This document shows positions 50,091-59,583 of a stretch of DNA of 64,000 nt, one piece after another. Source of the stretch: Arsenicibacter rosenii. GTDB lineage: Bacteria; Bacteroidota; Bacteroidia; Cytophagales; Spirosomataceae. Location of the stretch: positions 809,222 through 873,221 of the forward strand of contig NZ_MORL01000001.1 in assembly GCF_001870735.1 (NCBI RefSeq), read 5' to 3'. A program made the translations under genes and the position numbers. Numbering within the stretch: position 1 is the stretch's first letter; every line of letters starts with the position of its first letter. The notes under the pieces were generated by a model. The model saw only the letters and a program-made list of their open reading frames with translations, ran no database searches and was not told the DNA's origin.

Positions 50091-51398
50091 ATGAATCTAC
50101 AGGAAATTCAAAGCGTCAAACAACGCTTCGGTATAATCGGCAGCGCACCTGCCCTGAATTACGCCATTAACGTGGCGATGCAGGTGGCTGCCACAGACCT
50201 TACAGTACTTATTACGGGTGAAAGCGGAAGCGGCAAGGAATCGTTTTCGAAGATTATCCATAGCCTGAGTCACCGGAAGCACGGTCAATTTATTGCCATC
50301 AACTGCGGGGCAATTCCCGAGGGGACCATTGATTCGGAGCTGTTCGGCCACGAAAAGGGGTCGTTTACGGGTGCCGTCGACCAGCGGAAGGGCTATTTTG
50401 AAACCACCAATGGCGGTACGATCTTCCTTGATGAAATCGGGGAAATGCCCATCGGTACGCAGGCCCGTTTGCTGCGGGTACTCGAAAACGGCGAATTTAT
50501 CCGTGTGGGTTCATCAAAGGTGATGAAAACCGACGTGCGGGTAGTGGCGGCGACGAACGTAAATCTGATGGATGCCGTCGAAAAAGGGCGCTTCCGTGAA
50601 GACCTGTACTACCGGCTCAATACCGTCCCGATTTTTGTCCCGCCCCTGCGTGAGCGAGGTGAAGACATCGAACTGCTGTTCCGCAAATTTACGACCGATT
50701 TTGCCGAGCGCTACCGCATTAAACCCATTCAGCTGACAGAGCCGGCCAAGCAGATGTTGCTGCGTTATCCGTTTCCGGGCAATATCCGGCAACTGAAAAA
50801 CATGGCGGAGCAAATATCCATTCTGGAGTCGGATCACTCACGGCCGGTGGATACCGATGTGCTGGGCCGCTATCTGCCGCAGCAGCAGCCAACGAGCCGG
50901 ATGCCGGTTATGGTGCCTTCGGCAGCCGGAAGCGGCTCTTCAGAGAACTTCAACGAGCGGGAAATTCTCTATAAGGTTCTTTTTGACTTACGCCGGGACA
51001 TGACCGACCTGAAAAAACTCGTTCTTGAAGTGTTAGGAAATGAGCAATACGGCCGGCAGATCTTAAATAATCATAAAGAGTTGTTTGATACGCTCCAAAG
51101 CGATACCTATGTACCGTCGGCGGAGCCGTCGGAAACCCACGTAGCCAAACTCCTGCCCGCCGTTGAGACCATTGAGAACTATAATGATCTCGACGAGGAC
51201 GAAGAAATCACGATCGAAGACATTTCGCATGAAACCGAAGATGATGACTCGCTGTCGCTGGAGAAAAAAGAGAAAGAAATGATTGTGAAGGCGCTTCGCC
51301 GCAATAATAACAAGCGAAAATACGCAGCACAGGCACTTGGTATCTCCGAACGGACGTTATACCGGAAAATTAAACAGTACCAGATTGATGAAGAGTAA
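50091..51398 (+). CDS. Sigma-54-dependent activator without sensor domain
   Basis: The 435-residue AAA+ activator starts almost directly with the ATPase domain: Walker A TGESGSGKESF (~43), GAFTGA loop as GSFTGAV (~90), DEIGEMP (~115) and the LRERGEDI sensor region. After ~260 there is a linker with KVLFDLRRDMTDLKKLVLEV and an acidic stretch (DLDEDEEITIEDI). A Fis-type HTH (RKYAAQALGISERTLYRKIK) ends the protein. There is no receiver, GAF or PAS domain. GTG at 50064 could extend it by nine residues. It lies between miaB and lptE. Confidence 0.92.
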   Translation: MNLQEIQSVKQRFGIIGSAPALNYAINVAMQVAATDLTVLITGESGSGKESFSKIIHSLSHRKHGQFIAINCGAIPEGTIDSELFGHEKGSFTGAVDQRKGYFETTNGGTIFLDEIGEMPIGTQARLLRVLENGEFIRVGSSKVMKTDVRVVAATNVNLMDAVEKGRFREDLYYRLNTVPIFVPPLRERGEDIELLFRKFTTDFAERYRIKPIQLTEPAKQMLLRYPFPGNIRQLKNMAEQISILESDHSRPVDTDVLGRYLPQQQPTSRMPVMVPSAAGSGSSENFNEREILYKVLFDLRRDMTDLKKLVLEVLGNEQYGRQILNNHKELFDTLQSDTYVPSAEPSETHVAKLLPAVETIENYNDLDEDEEITIEDISHETEDDDSLSLEKKEKEMIVKALRRNNNKRKYAAQALGISERTLYRKIKQYQIDEE

Positions 51399-51417
51399 GC
51401 CGCGAATAGCTGAAATA

Positions 51418-51511
51418 AAAAATGTAAAATGGATAATGATGAAACCCGTTTCAGGTTTCAGATGGATTATCCGGACATTTTTCATTATTCATTTTTCATT
51501 ATTCATTAATT
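51418..51511. repeat. Palindromic ATTATTCATT-type repeat covering the lptE signal region
   Basis: The left arm (AATGTAAAATGGATAATGAT, from 51421) and the right arm (CATTTTTCATTATTCATTTT, from 51476, to 51510) are imperfect complements. A central hairpin TGAAACC/GGTTTCA lies between them. A related element lies between groES and groEL. Read forward, the right arm encodes hydrophobic FFIIHFSLFIN. Confidence 0.7.
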
Positions 51512-51963
51512 CCTGCGGCGTCTATTCGTTTACGGGCACCACCCTGTCGCCGGATCTGAAGTCGATTACGATCAGCAACTTTACCATGGCAACGGCAGGT
51601 GGACCGGCCAACCTGGCGCTGAATTTCAACGAAAAGCTCAAGGAATACTACCAGCGGTATACGAACCTGAAAGTACTGCCCAACAACGGAGATTTATCGC
51701 TGGAAGGCTCCATCACCAATTATGACCTGCTGGCCGTTGCGCCGACCGCATCCGATCAGGCGGGTCTGAACCGGTTGCAGGTTACCGTTCAGGTCCGGTT
51801 TGTAAACAACAAAGACGAAAGTAAAAACTTCGAACAATCCTTTTCGTTTTATCAGGATTTCCCGCAGAACCAGACGCTAACCCAGAATGAAGGCCGGTTA
51901 GTGCCTAAAATCCTGGATCAGCTGGTACTGGACATTTTTAATAAAACGGCTGCCGACTGGTAG
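51439..51963 (+). CDS. lptE: LptE-family outer-membrane lipoprotein
   Basis: The 174-residue lipoprotein partners the LptD translocon for LPS delivery. The lipidated Cys is residue 26 (LFINSCGVYSFTG), followed by GTTLSPDLKSITISNF and the family core ANLALNFNEKLKEYYQRYTN. Start choice is uncertain: ATGs at 51436, 51439 and 51388 are all in frame, the last overlapping the activator stop. The entire signal peptide from 51439 is encoded within a dispersed-type palindromic repeat, which is unusual. It belongs to the conserved miaB-activator-lptE-TPR-secG order. Confidence 0.85.
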   Translation: MKPVSGFRWIIRTFFIIHFSLFINSCGVYSFTGTTLSPDLKSITISNFTMATAGGPANLALNFNEKLKEYYQRYTNLKVLPNNGDLSLEGSITNYDLLAVAPTASDQAGLNRLQVTVQVRFVNNKDESKNFEQSFSFYQDFPQNQTLTQNEGRLVPKILDQLVLDIFNKTAADW

Positions 51964-52082
51964 TGTATTCAGATTCAAGAACTTGTTAACATTAACTTTA
52001 TTTCGGTACGAAACTTTTTTTGCCGGAACCCGGTTTTTGTCTACTTTAGAAAAATAATTAGTAACCCCCGACACCACCGGTA

Positions 52083-52919
52083 ATGCAGCCTCTTGATAAG
52101 GAAACACTTTCATATTGGGTAACTCATCCCAACGACTTAACGGATAGTGATTTTCAGCAGTTGCAGGAAAGTCTGCAAGTGTATCCTTATTGCCAGGCGC
52201 TTTATTCATTGACCGCCAAAGCCGCGTCAATTCACCAGAAAAGCCAAACCATTACGTTTGCACGCAAGGCGGCGGCTTATGCCCTGAGCCGCAACGCGTT
52301 ACGCAGACTGATTGATAATGAGTTTCAGTGGTCAGATCACCTGCTTTCCCGTCTGAATGAACTTTCGACCGGACAAGTACCGATCCCTGACGATTATCAG
52401 CAGGAAAGTTATGCGCTTTTCAAGTCAAAGTCGGGCCTAAACAACGGATTGGCGGGTGTTCCGCTGATTCGATTGCCAGAGCCAAAAATGCCTGAATTAG
52501 TAATCCCGGAACCAGATGAGCTGCCTCTTCTGGAAAATACATTACAAACCGAACTGGCTCAGCAGCCAACCGCTGAGCAACCGGAACCAGCGCCGGCCGC
52601 CAATGAAGAAGAACGGCAGCGGCAGTCTGAAATCATCGATACGTTTATCCGTAACGAACCCCGTATTGCCCCCTTCAGGGCCAAACTTACTGATCCCGTC
52701 GAACAGGTTGACCTTGCCCAGCGCAATACATCATCCGGACTTTCTTTGGCCACAGAAAGCTTTGCCAAAATTCTGATTAAGCAAGGTAAGGTAAATCAGG
52801 CCATTGAAATCTATGAAAAGCTATTGTTGAAAAATCCCGATAAAAAAGCGTACTTTGCATCCAGAATTGACGAGCTACGGGAAAATCCAGCAAACGCTGA
52901 CAACGATATGATTCCCTAG
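52083..52919 (+). CDS. Hypothetical protein with C-terminal TPR-like helices
   Basis: The 278-residue protein has an N-terminal helical region (LTDSDFQQLQESLQVYPYCQ), a Pro/Glu-rich middle (~150-190: PAAN, QQPTAEQPEPAP), and a C-terminal pair of helices, ESFAKILIKQGKVNQAIEIY and EKLLLKNPDKKAYFASRIDE, that looks like one TPR unit. There is no signal peptide. Its place between lptE and secG is shared by many Bacteroidota (from memory), suggesting an envelope or secretion link. The function is not known. Confidence 0.78.
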   Translation: MQPLDKETLSYWVTHPNDLTDSDFQQLQESLQVYPYCQALYSLTAKAASIHQKSQTITFARKAAAYALSRNALRRLIDNEFQWSDHLLSRLNELSTGQVPIPDDYQQESYALFKSKSGLNNGLAGVPLIRLPEPKMPELVIPEPDELPLLENTLQTELAQQPTAEQPEPAPAANEEERQRQSEIIDTFIRNEPRIAPFRAKLTDPVEQVDLAQRNTSSGLSLATESFAKILIKQGKVNQAIEIYEKLLLKNPDKKAYFASRIDELRENPANADNDMIP

Positions 52920-52959
52920 TATTGTCATCAATGATCTTACAATTAGTTAAACAGTTTAC

Positions 52960-53376
52960 ATGGTAACGGCAACGATTATTATCATCTGCATTATTACCGT
53001 TTTGCTTATCCTGATCGTACTGGTTCAAAACTCAAAAGGTGGCGGACTTTCAGGCGAGCTTGGCGGGTTAGGGTCAAACCAATTGATGGGCGTCAAAAAA
53101 ACGACCGATTTATTAGAACAAATTACCTGGGGTCTTGGCGTTGGTATGATGGTACTGACGTTGGCGTCGTATATCATGATTGACAAATCGAGCGTTGGTA
53201 CGCAGTCGTCATCGGTAAACGTCGACCGTGCCGCAACCCGTACAGTACCTGCTGCCGGACCAGCCGCTGCGCCGGCCGGCGCTCCTGCGCCTGCTCAGCA
53301 GACACCTGCTGCTGCACCAGCCGGAACAGGTGCAACACCTCCTCCAGCCGCAGCCCCAAGCTCAGCTACGAAGTAA
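52960..53376 (+). CDS. secG: Protein translocase subunit SecG, long Pro/Ala tail
   Basis: The 138-residue inner-membrane subunit of SecYEG has TM1 at ~2-22 (TATIIIICIITVLLILIVLV), the conserved QNSKGGGLSGELGG loop, and TM2 at ~48-68. Typical SecG is 75-110 residues; here ~55 extra residues form a Pro/Ala/Thr/Gln-rich tail (AAAPAGAPAPAQQTPAAAPA) that is probably disordered. A terminator follows. Confidence 0.9.
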   Translation: MVTATIIIICIITVLLILIVLVQNSKGGGLSGELGGLGSNQLMGVKKTTDLLEQITWGLGVGMMVLTLASYIMIDKSSVGTQSSSVNVDRAATRTVPAAGPAAAPAGAPAPAQQTPAAAPAGTGATPPPAAAPSSATK

Positions 53377-53394
53377 TTTACCAGTGTTATATGC

Positions 53395-53426
53395 AAAAGC
53401 CCTTCCTGTCCGGAAGGGCTTTTTTT
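53395..53426 (+). terminator. Intrinsic terminator after secG
   Basis: AAAAGCCCTTCC (53395-53406) pairs with GGAAGGGCTTTT (53412-53423) around 5 bases and runs into a T-tract. It also faces the convergent hypothetical gene. Confidence 0.88.
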
Positions 53427-53456
53427 ATGTCTTATCCGCATCATATCGGGTAGCTG

Positions 53457-54167
53457 TTACGCCTGAGCCGCCTGGGCAATCAGTTGACGGGCGATGGGCA
53501 GTAAGGTTTCCTGTACGGGATAATTCCAGTTGCTTTCGAGCATATAGGTTGCCGGATTGGGCAGGTGACGGTACCGGCGAACCAGATCCAGTTTCATGTT
53601 TTCAAATGTCCGGTGCACGCTTTTGGGCATCGACTCCACATACCGGATATGTACGTAGCGCCCCCCCGGCTCCCCGTCGGAATATAAGGTCAGGCAATAC
53701 GAATAAATCTGCGTTTCGGCCTGCCGCGTCCGGTGAATGAGCAGATAGCCTTCTTCGGGCCGTAAGGGCATTAATCCGATCGGAATCAGGCTCAGCCCCG
53801 ACAGAATTTCATTCCAGAGTTGCTGGCCTTCCTGAAACAGCTTCTGAAAACGGGGAATGGCAAAATCTACCACATCGTCGAGATCGGCCAGAAAGTCATT
53901 ATCCATTACCTCAGATTTGTACCGCAGCGTCTGGCTTTTTATGTCAAATCGCACCGGTTTCTTGGGAAACGCCGCTTTAAGCGTACCTTTGCCTTGTCTG
54001 AATTGTAGCCCTTTTTCGTAGTGCTGGCGTAATTCGGGTAAATCAGGGTAGAGTTTTTTGTCAGAGAAGTTTTGCTGAACCGCGTGCAGATATGCCATTA
54101 CGACATACTTTTTGTATTCGGCATCCAGCCATCCTTGTGTCAACCAGTCAGACTCCAGACGTTTCAT
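53457..54167 (-). CDS. Conserved hypothetical protein
   Basis: I do not recognise this 236-residue cytoplasmic protein. It begins MKRLESDWLTQGWLDAEYKK and has YVVMAYLHAVQQNF, ADLDDVVDFAIPRFQKLFQE and a strand-rich C-terminal half with LPNPATYMLESNWNYPVQET. There is no signal or membrane segment. It sits convergent with secG and divergent from groES, with 250 bases to groES. ATG at 54176 would add three residues. Confidence 0.72.
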   Translation of the reverse strand: MKRLESDWLTQGWLDAEYKKYVVMAYLHAVQQNFSDKKLYPDLPELRQHYEKGLQFRQGKGTLKAAFPKKPVRFDIKSQTLRYKSEVMDNDFLADLDDVVDFAIPRFQKLFQEGQQLWNEILSGLSLIPIGLMPLRPEEGYLLIHRTRQAETQIYSYCLTLYSDGEPGGRYVHIRYVESMPKSVHRTFENMKLDLVRRYRHLPNPATYMLESNWNYPVQETLLPIARQLIAQAAQA

Positions 54168-54294
54168 AGCGAACATTATTTACGGTTGGACTTAAACTTA
54201 AGTAAGAGTAATGTACACTAAAAAGAGAATAATCCAAAACATTGTTTGCCTTTTTTGTGCCATTGCCTAACAAACGCCTATGATACCCCGATAA

Positions 54295-54357
54295 TGTCCA
54301 ACTTATGACATAAAACTGTAAAAATGTCAGTTTCGCATTTTGGCACAGTAATTGGCA
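54295..54357 (+). promoter_or_regulatory. Possible sigma-54-type groES promoter with upstream dyad
   Basis: TTGGCAC (54340-54346) and TTGGCA (54352-54357) resemble a -24/-12 sigma-54 promoter (TGGCAC, 5 bases, TTGC) with an imperfect -12 box. Upstream, TGACAT (54306-54311) and ATGTCA (54324-54329) form a dyad with 12 bases between, and a further TGTC lies at 54295. This is the arrangement expected for an enhancer-binding activator. The -12 box lies about 64 bases before groES. Confidence 0.4.
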
Positions 54358-54419
54358 ATCGGGCCTAGTAGAACTCAGTATTAACAATTTTCATTTATAA
54401 CCTTAATCACTTTATTGCT

Positions 54420-54716
54420 ATGGTAGCAGCAGAGGAAAACGTAAAAGTGAACGTACGCCCGCTAGCTGACCGGGTCTTGGTAGAAGCCGCCCCGGCTGAA
54501 GAAAAAACCGCTTTTGGTATCATCATCCCTGACACTGCCAAAGAAAAACCACAGCGTGGTACAGTTGTAGCTGTTGGCACAGGCAAAAAAGACGAGCCTC
54601 TGACGGTACAGGTTGGTGATACTGTTCTCTACGGCAAATACGCTGGTACAGAGATCACTGTTGACGGCAAAGAGTATCTGATCATGCGTGAATCAGACAT
54701 CTTCGCAATCCTCTAA
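54420..54716 (+). CDS. groES: Co-chaperonin GroES
   Basis: The 98-residue cytoplasmic lid protein of the GroEL chamber shows [20 protein letters not shown], the mobile loop region [20 protein letters not shown] and the C-terminal [10 protein letters not shown]. It starts with a short extra MVAAEENVK. No terminator lies between it and groEL, so they are co-transcribed. Confidence 0.97.
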   Translation: MVAAEENVKVNVRPLADRVLVEAAPAEEKTAFGIIIPDTAKEKPQRGTVVAVGTGKKDEPLTVQVGDTVLYGKYAGTEITVDGKEYLIMRESDIFAIL

Positions 54717-54720
54717 TTTT

Positions 54721-56456
<1,736 letters not shown>

Positions 56457-56485
56457 TCAACTGTCTTGCTAAAACAGACGATACG

Positions 56486-56517
56486 ATCCCTCAACCTTGT
56501 GGTTGGGGGATTTTTTT
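56486..56517 (+). terminator. Intrinsic terminator after groEL
   Basis: ATCCCTCAACC (56486-56496) pairs with GGTTGGGGGAT (56501-56511, one G-U) around a TTGT loop, followed by seven Ts. Confidence 0.88.
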
Positions 56518-56576
56518 GTGGCTGTCAATTGTTTAGTTTTGTCTATACCGGTATTTTGAAAAAACGATCAGCCATT

Positions 56577-56795
56577 ATGACTACCGCTCAGATTTTGTTC
56601 GAACAATATAAAGTGCTGCCGTCCCGCGTGAAACGGGAGCTTAAGGAAATGATTATTCAGGAAGAAGCGGAAGATATCGTCCCGTTGAAAGATCAGATTA
56701 AAGAGGGTTTGAAAGAAATCAAACTCATTAAACAAGGAAAACTGAAGGCAAGAACCTTGGATCAGGTATTAACTGAACTTGAAGATGAAGCCTAA
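56577..56795 (+). CDS. Putative antitoxin of a RelE-type module
   Basis: The 72-residue acidic/basic helical protein begins MTTAQILFEQYKVLPSRVKR and ends with DQVLTELEDEA. It matches the size and helical character of small antitoxins encoded directly upstream of RelE/HigB-like toxins. Its last 11 bases overlap the toxin start at 56785. There is no recognised DNA-binding fold. An ATG at 56466 would run through the groEL terminator and is rejected. Confidence 0.7.
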   Translation: MTTAQILFEQYKVLPSRVKRELKEMIIQEEAEDIVPLKDQIKEGLKEIKLIKQGKLKARTLDQVLTELEDEA

Positions 56796-57125
56796 AATTC
56801 TTGCCCTTCCTTATTTTGACCGAAAGCTGAAGCGATTAGCAAAAAAATATCTATCGCTTACTCAAGAATTAAGGGCCTTGGAAAAGGAAATTGAACAAAA
56901 TCCCAGGCTCGGCACTGACCTTGGGGCGGGTCTCTACAAAATACGGCTAAAGGAAAAGGAAAAAGTGGTGGATTTCGTGTCATAACCTATTATGTCGACG
57001 TAACTGACGACATCGAAACGATTTTCCTGGTTACGATTTATGACAAGTCTGAAGAGTCTGCCATCACCAAATCAGAACTTATCGAGATTATCAACAACTC
57101 GTTTGACGACGAAGACACTATATAA
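56785..57125 (+). pseudogene. RelE-family toxin, frameshifted
   Basis: The first frame encodes MKPKILALPYFDRKLKRLAK, LEKEIEQNPRLGTDLGAGLY and KIRLKEKEKVVDFVS, stopping at 56985. From 56964 the -1 frame continues with the expected toxin C-terminus SGGFRVITYYVDVTDDIETI, FLVTIYDKSEESAITKSELI and a stop at 57125. In intact relatives KIRL is followed by a GKGKSGGxRVITYY-type sequence, so one base appears to be missing in the A-rich stretch 56948-56964. Together the pieces give a full-length ~113-residue RelE-fold mRNase. It may be a mutation, a sequencing error or slippage. The antitoxin upstream is intact. Confidence 0.72.
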
Positions 57126-57165
57126 ACGAAGCGGCCCCGATCAGCGTGATCGGGGCCGCTTCGTT
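57125..57165. terminator. Bidirectional terminator, 19-base perfect stem
   Basis: AACGAAGCGGCCCCGATCA (57125-57143) pairs exactly with 57147-57165 around a GCG loop. The left end is in the toxin stop codon and the right end in the stop codon of the convergent GH65 gene. It lacks long T-tracts but is very stable. Confidence 0.7.
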
Positions 57166-59479
57166 ATGCTGCTATCGCGACCGTTTCGGCGCTTTCTTTG
57201 CCGATGGTCAGCGGCTGACCCAGCAGCTGAAGCGTTATCGGCTGCGCTGAGAAGTTTTCGACCGTTACCGAGTCCTGCGTTACCGACACCTGTAACAATA
57301 CCCCTCGGAAACGCAGCTTAAAGGCCAGCGACTGCCAGTTATCCGGACAATACGGATCGAGCCGCAAGGTTTCATTCTGTACCCGCAGCCCACCAAAACC
57401 CTTCACGACCGCCAGCCATGTACCTGCCATAGACGTAATGTGCAGACCATCTTCCGTATCGTTGTTATAGTCGTCCAGATCCAGACGGGCCGTACGGAGA
57501 TACATCTCATACGCTTTCTCCTTCATCCCCAGCTTCGACGCCAGTACGGAGTGTACACAAGGCGACAGCGACGATTCGTGCACCGTCATCGGCTCATAAA
57601 AGTCGAAGTTCCGGCGCAGGGCTTCCGTATCAAATTCGTCGTCAAAGAAATAGAAGCCTTGCAGCACATCGGCCTGCTTAATAAAACAGGAACGCAGAAT
57701 CCGGTCCCACGACCAGTTCTGGTTCAGCGGCCGCTGCCCTTTCGGAATGTCATTGACCGGCATCAGTTCCTTATCCAGGAAGCCTTCCTGCTGCAGAAAT
57801 ACACCGCGTTCCGGATCAAACGGATAGTGCATGTTTGCCACAATGTGTTTCGCCGTAGCCACCTCTTTCTCCTCGCGGAAGTGAATCCGTTCGGCCAGTT
57901 CGGCAAAGGCTTCCGGATTTAGTGCTTTCACCTTTTCGACGGCCTCAATGGTATACCGCAGTGTCCAGGCGGCGATGTAGTTGGTATACCAGTTATTGTT
58001 AACGTTATTTTCGTATTCATTCGGGCCCGTCACGCCCAACATGACATACTGCTGTTTGGCGCCCGACCAGTTGACCCGCTGACTCCAGAACCGGCTGATG
58101 GCAATCAGCACCTCCAGGCCATAGTCAACCAGATACGGCTCATCGCCGGTGTAGCGTACATAATCGTAGATGGCATACGCAATGGCCCCGTTCCGGTGAA
58201 TTTCTTCGAACGTGATTTCCCACTCGTTGTGGCATTCCTCTCCGTTCATGGTCACCATCGGATAGAGCGCGGCCCCAGCCTTAAAGCCGAGTTTCTGTGC
58301 ATTTTCAATGGCTTTACCCAGCTGCTTGTGGCGATAGACCAGCAGGTTACGGGCTACTTTCTGATCGGCCGTAGCCAGATAAAACGGTAAGCAATAGGCT
58401 TCGGTATCCCAGTAGGTCGATCCGCCGTATTTTTCACCCGTGAAGCCTTTCGGGCCGATGTTCAACCGTTCGTCTTCGCCGGTATAGGTCTGTTCGAGCT
58501 GGAAGATATTGAACCGGATACCTTGCTGGGCAGCTACATCCCCGTCAATGGTAATGTCGTTCATTTTCCACTTATCAGCCCACGCCTGTTTCTGCTCATA
58601 CAGCATCTTGTCGAACCCCTTGCGGGTAATCCGCTGGATATACTGACGCGCATCGGCTAACAGGTTATCCGGGTCGTAGTTGAGCGACGAGAGGTTAACC
58701 GCGTATTTGTAGATGGCCGTTTCCTGCCCGCGCTCACAATCAAGCGTCATGCGGTTGGCTACGTACTTTTCGTATTTGATCGGCTGTGACTGGTAATCAA
58801 TTTTAGTACCGTTCTGCTCAATTTCAACGCACATGCCGGTAGCCACATGGAAGCCGGTTTTCCGGGTCCGCAGCTCGATGTACGCTTCGCCGTAGGCGGT
58901 TTCCTTACGTACTTCATCCCAGAACTTCTCGTCGTAATTGGCATCCTTGTTACGGATGTCTCCATCGATATAGGGCGTGATCGTGATCTTACCATCGAAG
59001 TTCAGCGGGGTGATGGCATACCTGATAGCACCGGCCTCGTCATCGACAATCGAGCAGAAGCGTTTTGCATTTACCTGTAGTTCTTTACCGCTTTTCAGTA
59101 TGGCAACAAACGACCGTTCGAGGTAGCCTTCCTGCATATTCAGCACCCGGCGGAAGTCACGGACCTCGCAATGGTTCAGGTCAAGGCTTTCGTACTCGAT
59201 GTCGATATTGATGCCAATCCAGTTGGCGGCATTCAGTACCTTAGCGAAATACTCCGGGTAGCCGTTTTTCCACCAGCCAACGCGGGTTTTGTCGGGATAA
59301 TAGACCCCGGCCACGTAATTGCCCTGTAATGTTTTTCCGGTAAACTGCTCTTCGAAATTGCCACGCTGCCCCATCCGGCCGTTGCCAAGGCTCATCGCAC
59401 TTTCCGTAATTTCATTGTAGTCACGGTGGAAGCCCTCTTCGACTATACACCAGGGATCGTTAATCAGATATTGTTTCAT
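57164..59479 (-). CDS. Glycoside hydrolase family 65 disaccharide phosphorylase
   Basis: The 771-residue cytoplasmic enzyme phosphorolyses an alpha-linked disaccharide (maltose-, trehalose- or kojibiose-type) to glucose and beta-glucose 1-phosphate. It starts MKQYLINDPWCIVEEGFHRD and contains YWDTEAYCLPFYLATA, the catalytic Glu in GEECHNEWEITFEEIHRNGA (~480), and the phosphate-site KQADVLQGFYFF (~600). The C-terminal domain ends in a beta-sandwich. Its usual partner, beta-phosphoglucomutase, is upstream in the same direction. Substrate specificity cannot be read. ATG at 59497 adds only six residues. Confidence 0.9.
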   Translation of the reverse strand: MKQYLINDPWCIVEEGFHRDYNEITESAMSLGNGRMGQRGNFEEQFTGKTLQGNYVAGVYYPDKTRVGWWKNGYPEYFAKVLNAANWIGINIDIEYESLDLNHCEVRDFRRVLNMQEGYLERSFVAILKSGKELQVNAKRFCSIVDDEAGAIRYAITPLNFDGKITITPYIDGDIRNKDANYDEKFWDEVRKETAYGEAYIELRTRKTGFHVATGMCVEIEQNGTKIDYQSQPIKYEKYVANRMTLDCERGQETAIYKYAVNLSSLNYDPDNLLADARQYIQRITRKGFDKMLYEQKQAWADKWKMNDITIDGDVAAQQGIRFNIFQLEQTYTGEDERLNIGPKGFTGEKYGGSTYWDTEAYCLPFYLATADQKVARNLLVYRHKQLGKAIENAQKLGFKAGAALYPMVTMNGEECHNEWEITFEEIHRNGAIAYAIYDYVRYTGDEPYLVDYGLEVLIAISRFWSQRVNWSGAKQQYVMLGVTGPNEYENNVNNNWYTNYIAAWTLRYTIEAVEKVKALNPEAFAELAERIHFREEKEVATAKHIVANMHYPFDPERGVFLQQEGFLDKELMPVNDIPKGQRPLNQNWSWDRILRSCFIKQADVLQGFYFFDDEFDTEALRRNFDFYEPMTVHESSLSPCVHSVLASKLGMKEKAYEMYLRTARLDLDDYNNDTEDGLHITSMAGTWLAVVKGFGGLRVQNETLRLDPYCPDNWQSLAFKLRFRGVLLQVSVTQDSVTVENFSAQPITLQLLGQPLTIGKESAETVAIAA

Positions 59480-59583
59480 CAGAGGTAAAAATAGCATGCG
59501 AAAATAGGGATTTACCGATTACGCATGCAGGGGTATCGTAAGTAGGTACGCAGAAATATCCTTTCTTGTTAGTTACGTTCAAA

